Shown piece by piece: positions 54,891 to 63,739 of a stretch of DNA of 64,000 nucleotides. The stretch lies in the NCBI RefSeq assembly GCF_044502415.1, contig NZ_CP172402.1. One strand, written 5' to 3'. Source of the DNA: Haloimpatiens lingqiaonensis (GTDB lineage: Bacteria > Bacillota > Clostridia > Clostridiales > Clostridiaceae). Made by a program: the position numbers and the translations under genes. The notes beneath the pieces were generated by a model. The model was not told where the DNA came from. It searched no databases and saw nothing but the letters and a program-made list of their open reading frames with translations. The number at the start of each line of letters is the position of its first letter. The stretch's first letter is position 1.

Positions 54891-55047
54891 TGTACCGACC
54901 CCAAAAAGTTAGACCTAAAAATCTAATAATTGGAGGTCGGTTTTCTATTGGTGAAACATAGTTTTGAATTTAAGAAAAAAATAGTACAAGCATATCTTAA
55001 TGGTGAAGGCGGGTATAAATTCTTATCCAATCAATACGGAGCTTAGA
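54891..55047 (+). pseudogene. IS3/IS150-type transposase remnant
   Basis: TGTACCGACCCCAAAAAGTT looks like an IS150-type left end. It is followed by GGAGGTCGG and a frame MVKHSFEFKKKIVQAYLNGE that matches the start of an OrfA helix-turn-helix, ending in a stop after about 32 codons. No OrfB. The flanking sequence to 55273 shows only A+T-rich DNA. Confidence 0.65.
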
Positions 55048-55273
55048 AGAGGAAAATAATCTGGATTACTCAAGTATATTTGGAAGATACAAAAATAAGT
55101 TACATAAACTGGAATGTTGTGTTTGCTACCAGTAAATTATCCAGTAGGTGAAATTGAAAGATATGGGTTTCTCTTTTATATAAAGATTGTATTTAGAATA
55201 ATTACTTAAGATAAATATTTTATTCCTAATTACAGTATAAATATTATATAGCAATTATATTAAGGATATTTGT

Positions 55274-56395
55274 ATGACTTTAAGTTGGAATGAAATGAAA
55301 AAAAGAGCATTAGAATTTTCAAAAGAGTGGAAGGATGAAACTAGGGAAATTGCTGAATCTAAAACATTTTGGAATGAATTTTTTAAAGTATTTGGTATCA
55401 GTAGAAGAAGAGTTGCTTCATTTGAGGAACCTGTTAAGAAATTAGGAAATAAAAGAGGATATATTGATTTGTTTTGGAAGGGTACATTGATTGTTGAGCA
55501 TAAATCAAGGGGTAAAAGTTTAGATAAAGCATACTCACAAGTGATGGAATATTTTTATGGGTTAGAAGAAGCGGAATTGCCTAAATATGTATTGGTTTCG
55601 GATTTTAGTAAATTTAGACTTTATGACTTAGAAGAGGATAGTGTACATGAATTCTATATTGTAGATTTTTACAAAAATATTCACTTATTCAGCTTCATGA
55701 CAGGATATGTTAAACAGAGATATATAGATGAAGATCCAGTTAACGTTAGAGCAGCTGAATTAATGGGTAATTTGCATGATAGTTTAAAAGAAAGTGGATA
55801 TACTGGACATGCATTAGAACGATTATTGGTAAGGATTATGTTTTGTTTATTTGCTGATGATACAGGCATTTTTACTAAGGACTACTTTAGGGATTATATA
55901 GAAAATAACACTAAAAAAGATGGAGAAGATTTAGGATTGCATTTATCTATAATATTCCAGATACTAGATACACCTATAGAAAAAAGGCAGAAAAATTTAG
56001 ATTATGAACTAAAAGAATTACCTTATGTTAATGGAAAGCTATTTAATGAAGTTTTAGCTATCCCTTCATTTGATGGTAATATGAGAAAACTTCTACTAAA
56101 ATGCTGCTATTTTAATTGGAGTAAAGTTTCTCCTGCTATATTTGGATCAATGTTTCAATCAGTTATGGATGAGGAAAAGAGAAAAAATATTGGGGCATTT
56201 TACACTTCAGAAAAGAATATTCTTAAAAGCATAAATGATTTATTTCTCAATGATCTTCTTAACGAATTTGAAAAAAATAAAAATAATCATAATTACTTGA
56301 AAAAGATGTTAAATAGGATAAAAGAAATAAGAATATTAGATATAATCTTACAGAGATTGATACAATTTAATTACCCTAAAAGTTATTGTGCCTAG
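55274..56395 (+). pseudogene. MmeI-like type IIL restriction-modification enzyme, truncated
   Basis: 373 residues corresponding to the N-terminal nuclease and helical spacer domains of MmeI-like fused enzymes. The nuclease site is D65-x9-E75-x-K77 (GYIDLFWKGTLIVEHKS), the spacing known for MmeI. The spacer includes FADDTGIF and IGAFYTSEKNILK. The frame breaks off at EIRILDI, just where motif I (LDPACGSGNF) should begin; methylase and target-recognition domains are missing. Probably inactive. Confidence 0.8.
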
Positions 56396-56410
56396 GGGTG
56401 TGCAAACTTA

Positions 56411-56456
56411 AAAAGGGGTGTGCAGGGCAGAAGTCGAGAAAATCTCGGCTATTTTT
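56411..56456 (+). repeat. Direct repeat with hairpin, left copy
   Basis: AAAGGGGTGTGCAGGGCAGAAG followed by a CGAGA/TCTCG hairpin and ATTTTTT. Related to 57541-57586; a further GGGGTGTGCA lies at 56396. Can act as terminator of the truncated gene. Confidence 0.75.
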
Positions 56457-56549
56457 TATTTAAGGGTGGTTTTACATATCCTTTATAAGGTATAATTTAA
56501 ACAGACAAATAAGAATTTTTATCTTCATATCCAGGAGAGGGGGAATTTG

Positions 56550-57452
56550 ATGCAGAGTAGTTTAATTGTTGGGCTAGTAGATGGGAATGGTAATCTGATA
56601 TCATCGCAACCTTATAATGAATTTCAATATGGACGCCGTTCTACAGATATTCTTATTCCTGTGCGAGGTGGGGGATTAATACAGATTTTACAGGATGATA
56701 TTGGAAATATTTCATACCAAAATAATCGTTTAGTTTTAAAACAGATCTTCGTTTCCAATGTAAATATTACAGCCATGACTTTGCTTGGAAAAATTGCAGA
56801 GGCTGTCCTTGTAAGACGTTGCCAAGAAGATGAACATCTGAATAGACAGTTGTTTCAACTTTCGAGGCGTAAAAATGCATGGGGAGTTACTGCCAGACGA
56901 TTCAAGGCGATTGGTACTGGTTTAAAAACTACACAGAGAATTTTCCCCAAAAGATATAATCCTTCGGATACACAGCGAGATATTATTTGGGTTGACGATG
57001 AAGGAATTCCTGCTTTAATGTCTGGTAGTTCTGCAATGGCTGGTATAGAAGCTGGGCTTCAAGTAAAAGTTAGCCTGTATGGGATTGGATATATGGTTAA
57101 CGATTTGACTAGTAATAGATACGAAGTTCCAATGGTGTACTTCCCAATCAATAATGATTTCGAGCAAGTAATTGATCGGCTTGTAAAAGACCAGAGAGCT
57201 TATGTTCTTGATACTGAAACTGGTGATTATCGAGGCATTCGTGTAGGAGAAGATCTGGTGGATATTAGAGCATATGATTATGATGCTTTTGAAGAGGTAA
57301 AAGACTATTACCCTATTGTTTATGGTCTGATAAATGGAGACATCGATCTTGTGGATTTAGTTGATATAGCAAAAGGGAATGGAACACTTGAAAACACAGT
57401 ATTGCTTACTGCGTTGAGTGCCTCTAATGTGGAAACCATTGTTTTGGAATAG
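56550..57452 (+). CDS. Unrecognised protein with PD-(D/E)XK-like motif order
   Basis: About 300 residues, no family recalled. A spaced acidic pattern is visible: Glu in LGKIAEAVLV (near 84), Asp in SDTQRDIIWVDDEG (near 144) and Gln-Val-Lys in GIEAGLQVKVSLYG (near 171-173), which matches the E...D...QxK order of Mrr/Hjc-type nucleases. Base composition is less A+T-rich than its neighbours, and it lies between direct repeats, both signs of transfer. Start ATG at 56550 with GGAGAGGGGG upstream. Nuclease assignment is inference. Confidence 0.6.
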   Translation: MQSSLIVGLVDGNGNLISSQPYNEFQYGRRSTDILIPVRGGGLIQILQDDIGNISYQNNRLVLKQIFVSNVNITAMTLLGKIAEAVLVRRCQEDEHLNRQLFQLSRRKNAWGVTARRFKAIGTGLKTTQRIFPKRYNPSDTQRDIIWVDDEGIPALMSGSSAMAGIEAGLQVKVSLYGIGYMVNDLTSNRYEVPMVYFPINNDFEQVIDRLVKDQRAYVLDTETGDYRGIRVGEDLVDIRAYDYDAFEEVKDYYPIVYGLINGDIDLVDLVDIAKGNGTLENTVLLTALSASNVETIVLE

Positions 57453-57540
57453 CATTTAAAATAGTTTTATTTATTCCCTATATTTTTTGAGTAGAAAGGA
57501 ATAAGTGACAAATTTCAATCTGTAATTAACAAAAGGGGTC

Positions 57541-57586
57541 ATAAAGGGGTGTGCAAGTCAGAAGTCGAGGAAACTCGGTTATTTTG
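57541..57586 (+). repeat. Direct repeat with hairpin, right copy
   Basis: AAAGGGGTGTGCAAGTCAGAAG with a CGAG/CTCG hairpin and TTATTTT. With 56411-56456 it brackets the 56550 gene in a unit of about 1.13 kb. Confidence 0.75.
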
Positions 57587-57712
57587 AATTATAAGCAATT
57601 TGGTAATATGTCAAGAACAAAATAAAAGAAAAATGAAATGATTTCTTTAAAAAAGGGTAACCTTAACAAGCATACAGTCCAATAAGAATGTATGTTTGTA
57701 TAATTATGAAAT

Positions 57713-58987
57713 TTAATCTACTCTATTTGAAGAGTAGAGCTGATTTTTAGCCAGCAATCCAAAAATCATACGAATTAATTTACGAGATGTTAGTGCGAGT
57801 GCTCGTTTGTGCTGATGTGTAGTTACTTCAGCAAATTTTTTCTGATAGAACTTTTGATATTCAGGAATATGGCAAACGACACTTCCTGCTGCTTCTATCA
57901 GATAATAGCGTAAATAACGGTTACCAGCTTTGTTCATAGGTGTATTTTCAGCTTTAAAGCCTCCAGATTGATTTTCTTTCCACACGATGCCAGCATATTT
58001 AGCAATGGCATCATTATTAGGAAAGGCATGCACACTTCCTAATTCAGCAAGAATGCCACTGGAGTAAACAGGACCAAAACCTGGGATAGACATTAATATT
58101 TGATATTCCACAGGGTTCATTCCCATAACAGCTTTTTCAATAGCTTTGTTAATTGCTTTAAGTTCTTTATCAAAAGCTTGAATACAGTTGAAAGAACAAG
58201 CAATAGAGGTTGTTAATGGCTCATACAAACATTTATCAAGACGGTATGAATTACGTGCCGCCTGCTGTAGAATTTCAGCAGTTATCTGAGGATTAGAAAT
58301 CCTTTTACGACTTTTTCTACTGACGAAGTCAACAAGTTCTTCAATTGAAGTATTTGCAATATCTTCAGAAGATAGAAATTCAGTAAGTATTGAAGATGCG
58401 GTAGCACCATATTTATTAGAAAAAGGATGATCTTCTCCTTGTAACAAAGCGAATTCGCTGAACTTAAGAAATACATTGGATAACATGTAAGTCTTTTCTC
58501 TGGTTAAGCATTCAACTATATGAAGCCTATGTCTTGTAAGCCTTTGAAGAGCAAGATATTGAGAACCTCGCCAAGGCTCAGTATGAATTCTGCCAACTCT
58601 TGCAAAGTCAGCAATGACAAAAGAATCAACGCCATCATTTTTATCAAGAGAGTTGAAGGAGTCTTTGTAGTTAGCGACTTCCTTAGGGTTCAAACAGTAG
58701 ACATATGGTTTGTAAGGTATAAGTTTTTCACTTGCAGATAAAAAATTTGCAATATGTACACCATAAAACGAAGTAGATTCTAAGCCAATTATGACAGTTT
58801 TAAAGGTACTATTGCTAAGTATATCAACAAGAATAGCTTCCAATTGATCTGCACCAGATTGCGTGTTAGGAACAGGCTTCATTTTAATTAAAAATTCCTG
58901 TTCAAAATTAATTGCAGAGACAACGTTTTGTCTCGCACCAATATCAATACCAACAAATAGAGTTGATAAGTAATCTACTTTCTTCAT
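57713..58987 (-). CDS. IS110 family transposase
   Basis: 424-residue DEDD recombinase. RuvC-like N-terminal domain: LFVGIDIGARQNVVSA (Asp), VIIGLESTSFYGVHIA (Glu), and LDKNDGVDSFVIADFARVGR (two Asp). The C-terminal transposase_20 domain has LMSIPGFGPVYSSGILAELG and KYAGIVWKENQSGG. Full length. IS110 elements have no terminal inverted repeats and use a non-coding bridge RNA, so exact ends cannot be placed by eye; the element probably lies within about 57.59-59.3 kb. AAAGGTGGTGA upstream. Confidence 0.92.
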   Translation of the reverse strand: MKKVDYLSTLFVGIDIGARQNVVSAINFEQEFLIKMKPVPNTQSGADQLEAILVDILSNSTFKTVIIGLESTSFYGVHIANFLSASEKLIPYKPYVYCLNPKEVANYKDSFNSLDKNDGVDSFVIADFARVGRIHTEPWRGSQYLALQRLTRHRLHIVECLTREKTYMLSNVFLKFSEFALLQGEDHPFSNKYGATASSILTEFLSSEDIANTSIEELVDFVSRKSRKRISNPQITAEILQQAARNSYRLDKCLYEPLTTSIACSFNCIQAFDKELKAINKAIEKAVMGMNPVEYQILMSIPGFGPVYSSGILAELGSVHAFPNNDAIAKYAGIVWKENQSGGFKAENTPMNKAGNRYLRYYLIEAAGSVVCHIPEYQKFYQKKFAEVTTHQHKRALALTSRKLIRMIFGLLAKNQLYSSNRVD

Positions 58988-59300
58988 GAAATCACCACCT
59001 TTCGAGAGTAATGAGGAAACTTACAAAGGAATTATCCTAATCCAGAGCACTGACTGCACCCTCGCGTAATCAGCATTCATCCATGCGAAATACCTTGCTG
59101 GTGGCTACGAATGGAGATGCAACATTTGTGTAAGCAGAATGTGATACTCTGGTCAGGCTGCAAGCTTAATAGGCAATAACAATAAGTTTTGCAGGAGGAA
59201 AAAAGCAGTAACCTTTGCTAAAGTTCCGTTAGGACTATTTTAACATTAGGAAATTCCTTTATAAACAGTTAAATGAAATCTGTACAGATTGGAAAGTAGA
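58988..59300 (-). ncRNA. Candidate bridge RNA region of the IS110 element
   Basis: About 300 bp of non-coding DNA directly upstream of the transposase, less A+T-rich than its surroundings and with many short complementary segments. In the IS110 subgroup the bridge RNA is made from the upstream end of the element. Position and composition fit; loops matching target and donor were not resolved, so the limits are approximate. Confidence 0.45.
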
Positions 59301-59380
59301 ATAGACAGCAACTATGGAATTGGGAGAATCCCCACAGAAAAACATAGATACTTTCTTATCTATACTAAAATATAAAAATA

Positions 59381-59421
59381 AATAAGTTTATAGTCAGTTA
59401 AATGACTGCTATAAACTTATT
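59381..59421. repeat. 41-bp palindrome ahead of the 59440 gene
   Basis: AATAAGTTTATAGTCAGT and ACTGCTATAAACTTATT pair around TAAATG with one bulge. It lies 19 bp before the start codon and overlaps where a promoter or operator could be; it may instead be a terminator for the IS110 side. Confidence 0.6.
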
Positions 59422-59439
59422 ATACGAGGAGGAAATCAT

Positions 59440-60252
59440 ATGAGATGTGTTGATGATACATATGAAACAGAGTTGAATTTTGTGGACCAATTTGAACTAT
59501 CAAGAAATGGTATGGTTAAAGAAATTAAAACAGAGTTCGATATAGTTAGATATTGTTTGGCAGAACAAAATAAATCACAAGAACAATACGCACCTGTGTT
59601 TGATAGAATTATAATAATGCCAATAAGAAAATTGCTTTGTGAAAAAAATTCTGTGCTAATAAAAATTTGTCCAGACTTTTTAATGCCAAAATTAATAGGT
59701 GTTGAATCGGAATTGTCTGAAGGACATAAAGTTATTTTGCCACCATATAAAATTTCATCGATGCAGGATTGGATGCCTGTTAAAGAATGGTTAGAACAGA
59801 GTATATCTAGCTTTAACAGAACACCTGAAACCATAGGCAAAATGTTTCCTGATTTCACATATGAATATATAAAAAATAAACTAGATAGGAAAAATAGGGC
59901 AAAATTAGATTCATTTTATCAAAAAGAAGAAGTGCAATTTAAGGGTGAGAAGATAATTATTTATACTAAAAAGGATCCAGATAACAGTTTAATAAATATA
60001 GAAATATTTGAGATGTTAGATAAAATTGGGTACAACTCCTTAAATCTATATAATTTTATTAAACATATGTCCGATAAACGAGGGGCTCATATTGATGTCG
60101 CTCATTCAATTCTTATTGAAACACTTAATAATAGGGATGGATTAGGCTTAACCCCAGTAACATATTTTGCTATCCAAATGATATATGCTGCTAAAAAACA
60201 GATTTTAGAATTAAGTGATTATTGGGAAGATATGCCTGAGTTGATGGTTTAA
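59440..60252 (+). CDS. Hypothetical protein
   Basis: 270 residues, not recognised. No signal peptide or membrane helix. N-terminal half has RYCLAEQNKSQEQYAPVFDR and FDRIIIMPIRKLLCEKN; C-terminal half LIKHMSDKRGAHIDVAHSIL-like helix (read NFIKHMSDKRGAHIDVAHS) with His residues, then helices to the end. The RGAHIDVAHS part could be functional. AGGAGGAAATC upstream. 90 bp before the GIY-YIG gene in the same direction. Confidence 0.65.
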   Translation: MRCVDDTYETELNFVDQFELSRNGMVKEIKTEFDIVRYCLAEQNKSQEQYAPVFDRIIIMPIRKLLCEKNSVLIKICPDFLMPKLIGVESELSEGHKVILPPYKISSMQDWMPVKEWLEQSISSFNRTPETIGKMFPDFTYEYIKNKLDRKNRAKLDSFYQKEEVQFKGEKIIIYTKKDPDNSLINIEIFEMLDKIGYNSLNLYNFIKHMSDKRGAHIDVAHSILIETLNNRDGLGLTPVTYFAIQMIYAAKKQILELSDYWEDMPELMV

Positions 60253-60341
60253 TTAAGTATTTAAGAAAACATTAGAATAATAAGAGAACAGGCAAATTGT
60301 ATAAATGACGTTATATGATAGGGGAAAGGGGGTAATAAGTT

Positions 60342-61196
60342 ATGAACCATATAAAACTAAATGATATTCTAGGTTTAAACACTGAAGAGATTAATAATAG
60401 CAAAATAGAACTTAATATGCAAGCTGGAGTAGGTGGAGAGGCATATATTGATCTTTGGCTCTGTTGTGATGAAATGGATAAAAGAAATGGGACCTGCCCT
60501 GAATGTGGTTATTGGGGATGGTATGGTAATCAAAGAAATTTTAGACCAGGTCAATGGGTATTTAGCTTTGTAAGATTAAGAGATGATGAATGGCTCTTTA
60601 CTTCAGCAGCAGAGATTATTGAAGTACCAGAAAATACATTTGCAAAAGTAAAAATCATTGATAAGTATAAGCCTTATTTTGGGAGGTTAGTTATTCAACT
60701 TGTTAAGGGGAACACTTTTGCTCGGTATACTTTTAATCTTTCGAAGTATATAGAAGACAGTAGCATAAAAACAATTTTACCAGATTTATACGGCGGTGAA
60801 GACTTTCCTGGATATGATAAGGTTAGATTATCATATAAGCAATTGGAAACCATAATTAAATACGGAAAAAATGATTGGATCGCAGCCCTAGAAAATCAAA
60901 AGGCAGTATACTTATTGACAGATAAGACTAATGGGAAGATGTATGTTGGTTCCGCCACAAGTGATTATGGAATGCTACTACAGCGATGGAGAAGCTATAT
61001 TGAAAATGGTCATGGTGGAAACAAAGAGTTAGTAGAATTAGTAAATATGAAAGGTTTTGATTATATAAAAGTAAACTTCCATTATTCTATTCTTGAAAAT
61101 TATAATGCAAAGGTAGATGATCTTGTTATATTAGAAAGAGAATCTTGGTGGAAAGAAATATTGCAGACTAGAATATTTGGATATAACAAGAACTAG
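60342..61196 (+). CDS. GIY-YIG nuclease domain protein
   Basis: 284 residues. The C-terminal 95 residues are a GIY-YIG nuclease: KAVYLLTDKTNGKMYVGSA (the VYL...YVG pair), then an Arg in LLQRWRSYIENGHGGNKEL and a late Glu in VILERESWWKEIL. The N-terminal 190 residues form an extra domain with CPECGYWGWYGNQRNFRPGQ and a beta-rich region, possibly for target binding. First of three closely spaced genes (17 and 27 bp gaps). GGGGAAAGGGGG upstream. A restriction- or defence-type nuclease is the likely role (inference). Confidence 0.82.
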   Translation: MNHIKLNDILGLNTEEINNSKIELNMQAGVGGEAYIDLWLCCDEMDKRNGTCPECGYWGWYGNQRNFRPGQWVFSFVRLRDDEWLFTSAAEIIEVPENTFAKVKIIDKYKPYFGRLVIQLVKGNTFARYTFNLSKYIEDSSIKTILPDLYGGEDFPGYDKVRLSYKQLETIIKYGKNDWIAALENQKAVYLLTDKTNGKMYVGSATSDYGMLLQRWRSYIENGHGGNKELVELVNMKGFDYIKVNFHYSILENYNAKVDDLVILERESWWKEILQTRIFGYNKN

Positions 61197-61213
61197 GATT
61201 AGGGGGTAGGTCA

Positions 61214-61522
61214 ATGATCAATGCAGAAAAGAAAAAAGCATTACTTGAATTGTTAAAGACGAATACAGGGTTAGTGGAAAGCTATTATTTTACTTTAGAA
61301 CAAATAGGTGATCTTAAAACTAATTATATAGATTATATGACAACCGCACCTATAGATGTTAATACCGAATTAAAGCGTCTAGTAGGAGCTAATTATGATT
61401 TATGTACAGCATTATTAACTATGCTTTTAAGAGAGGATCACTTCTCCAATGGAGAATTTGAAATAAGGTATGAGCAAGGACAAGTCACACCTATTATAAA
61501 AAAAATGCTTGAATTACTCTAA
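61214..61522 (+). CDS. Small hypothetical protein in GIY-YIG operon
   Basis: 102 residues, mostly helical, not recognised. KKKALLELLKTNTGLVESYY at the start and ANYDLCTALLTMLLREDHF in the middle suggest a helical bundle; no catalytic motif. AGGGGGTAGG upstream of the ATG. Lies 17 bp after the GIY-YIG gene. Confidence 0.65.
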   Translation: MINAEKKKALLELLKTNTGLVESYYFTLEQIGDLKTNYIDYMTTAPIDVNTELKRLVGANYDLCTALLTMLLREDHFSNGEFEIRYEQGQVTPIIKKMLELL

Positions 61523-61549
61523 AAACTTACTATTTTGAAAGGAGAAAGT

Positions 61550-62077
61550 ATGGATAAGAAAAAATGGGAATTTTCAAAACCGCTTGAGTATGATATACTA
61601 TCTCATACTCAAAATTTTGTAACAGGTTTCCAAGTTAAAGCGCCAGAACAAAATAAAGAATTAGAAAAAGCATTAGCGAAGAACTATGAGAATAGACAAA
61701 AGACGCAGGAAGCAATTGAACAAACAGCAATAAATACTAGTGAAACCAATGTGCATTTACAAAATGTTATAGTAAACCAAAATGATTATATAACAATATT
61801 AAAAGAACAAATTGATTTACAAAACAAGCAGCTAGAATTAAATGAACAGCAATTAGCAATTCTTAAAAATATTTTTTCATCTACAGAAGATGGTGTCGCT
61901 GTTGAACAGGAAATTTTGAAACTTATCCAAGAACAAATCGATTCAAATCATCCGCTATGGGACTTTCTAAAAGATAAAGGAGGAGATGTGGCTGTAGCGG
62001 GTATTACCGCAGGAGCACCAGTTATATACAATGCAATTAGGATGTTTTTATTATCAAAGGGTATAAATTTACCATAG
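61550..62077 (+). CDS. Coiled-coil protein with hydrophobic C-terminus
   Basis: 175 residues from MDKKKWEFSKPLEYDIL; start chosen for AAAGGAGAAAG upstream. Residues about 45-120 form long helices rich in Asn/Gln (NVHLQNVIVNQNDYITILKE, LQNKQLELNEQQLAILKN), predicted coiled coil. The end DVAVAGITAGAPVIYNAIRM is hydrophobic enough for membrane insertion. Not recognised. Last gene of the GIY-YIG operon; a terminator follows at 62103. Confidence 0.65.
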   Translation: MDKKKWEFSKPLEYDILSHTQNFVTGFQVKAPEQNKELEKALAKNYENRQKTQEAIEQTAINTSETNVHLQNVIVNQNDYITILKEQIDLQNKQLELNEQQLAILKNIFSSTEDGVAVEQEILKLIQEQIDSNHPLWDFLKDKGGDVAVAGITAGAPVIYNAIRMFLLSKGINLP

Positions 62078-62102
62078 CATTGATTTTGGGGATTTGTCTT
62101 AT

Positions 62103-62144
62103 AAAAAAAACACCCGCAGTTTGGACAAGGCGAGTGTTTTTTTT
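62103..62144. terminator. Bidirectional terminator
   Basis: AAAAAAAACACCCGC pairs with GCGAGTGTTTTTTTT (one mismatch). Between the GIY-YIG operon and the convergent recombinase. Confidence 0.8.
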
Positions 62145-62158
62145 GGATTTCATCCTAC

Positions 62159-63739
62159 TTATATTTTTATACCATTCTTAAAACTCACTTGAATTTTATC
62201 TTTCTCATAAACTGTCAAGTAATCTACTAGACTATTCCATAAAAGTGGGTCAAATTCTGAAATTAATCCATCTTGTTTTTGCAACTCATCTAGGAAGATT
62301 TCCAAGTTTTTATGCCTAGTTATTTTATCCTTAATCTGCTCAGTTGTAAGCTCTAGGTTAGCCTTAGTGGTATCAAACTTTTCTACGAGGCTATCGTATC
62401 TTCTTTTATATTCTTCTTGGTCTAAAGCTGTATGGGCATTCTGATTAATAATATCTTGAATCATTTCAGCTGCAATTTCTAGTTCGTTTTGAAGCTCAGT
62501 CTTTTTGTTTTCCAAATCTTTAGTATCAAATAAGGTTGCTTTCATAGTTTCAAAGTTTGCTATAATCTCATCCTTATCAGCTAGTAAATCATTTGTAGCT
62601 TTTATAAATATATCTTTAATTGTATCTTCATCAAGGTGGGGAGTTTCACATTTTTTGTTCCCTTTAAATTTATGGTTACATTGCCAAACGGTACGGCGGT
62701 ATTTGCTATTTGAGTGCCATACTTTTGAACCGTACCAGCTTCCACATTCGCCACATTTAATCTTTCCAGCAAATATATGAGTTCCACTATGCCTGTTCTT
62801 ACCTGCTTGTCTAGCTTCAAGTTCTCGTTGCACCATGTCAAATACCGCAGGGTCAATAATAGCTTCGTGGTTATTTTCTACATAATATTGAGGAATTTCT
62901 CCCTCATTTACTTTCTTTTTTTTAGTTAGAAAATCGACAGTATAGCTTTTTTGTAGAAGGGCATCACCTTTATATTTTTCATTAGTTAGTATGCTCCTAA
63001 CTGTGCCAGCACTCCAATTTTTCTTTTTAGCTGGAGTGAGGATGCCGTCTTTAGTTAATTGTTTAGCAATGCCATAAGGGGTCATACCTTGAAGGAACAT
63101 TCCGTATATCCTTTTAATAATGGGAGCTTCTTCTTTATTTAATACCAAGTTCCCATCTTCACCCCTGTCGTAGCCTAAGAACCTTCTAAAAGGAACACAA
63201 ACCTTGCCATCTGCGAATCTCTTTCTCTGTCCCCAGGTAACATTCTCCGAAATGCTACGGCTTTCTTCTTGAGCAAGGGAGGACATAATGGTAATTAATA
63301 ATTCACCCTTGGAATCTAATGTCCATATATTTTCTTTTTCAAAGTATATTTCAATTCCTTTTTCCTTAAGCTGTCTAACCGTTGTAAGGCTATCTACTGT
63401 ATTTCTAGCAAACCTACTGACGGATTTAGTAACTATTAAATCTATTTTACCGTCAAGAGCATCAGCAATCATTCGTTTAAAGCCTTCACGATGTTTTGTA
63501 TTGGTGGCAGAAATACCATCATCAGTGTAGACATCTACAAATTCCCAATCATCTCTGCTTTTGATGTAGCTAGTATAATAATCAACTTGAGCCTCATAGC
63601 TTGTAGCTTGTTCTTCGCTGTCGGTAGAAACACGGGCATAAGCAGCAGTTCTTCTTTTTCTTTGCTCATTAATAGGGGTAGATGTGAACCTGCTAATAGT
63701 AGCGGGTATGGTTGTTACATTTCTAACTGTCCTTGTCAT
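62159..63739 (-). CDS. Large serine recombinase
   Basis: About 526 residues from MTRTVRNVTTIPATISRF. Resolvase-type catalytic domain: AAYARVSTDSEEQATSYEAQ (nucleophile Ser in RVST), DDGISATNTKHREGFKRMI and KSVSRFARNTVDSLTTV. Then a recombinase domain (NEKYKGDALLQKSYTVDF), a zinc ribbon CGECGSWYG ... WQCNHK ... KKC, and a coiled coil (residues about 410-490). Complete domain set of a phage/ICE-type integrase. The start at 63739 lies inside the end of the preceding recombinase gene, a 17-bp overlap. Confidence 0.92.
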   Translation of the reverse strand: MTRTVRNVTTIPATISRFTSTPINEQRKRRTAAYARVSTDSEEQATSYEAQVDYYTSYIKSRDDWEFVDVYTDDGISATNTKHREGFKRMIADALDGKIDLIVTKSVSRFARNTVDSLTTVRQLKEKGIEIYFEKENIWTLDSKGELLITIMSSLAQEESRSISENVTWGQRKRFADGKVCVPFRRFLGYDRGEDGNLVLNKEEAPIIKRIYGMFLQGMTPYGIAKQLTKDGILTPAKKKNWSAGTVRSILTNEKYKGDALLQKSYTVDFLTKKKKVNEGEIPQYYVENNHEAIIDPAVFDMVQRELEARQAGKNRHSGTHIFAGKIKCGECGSWYGSKVWHSNSKYRRTVWQCNHKFKGNKKCETPHLDEDTIKDIFIKATNDLLADKDEIIANFETMKATLFDTKDLENKKTELQNELEIAAEMIQDIINQNAHTALDQEEYKRRYDSLVEKFDTTKANLELTTEQIKDKITRHKNLEIFLDELQKQDGLISEFDPLLWNSLVDYLTVYEKDKIQVSFKNGIKI

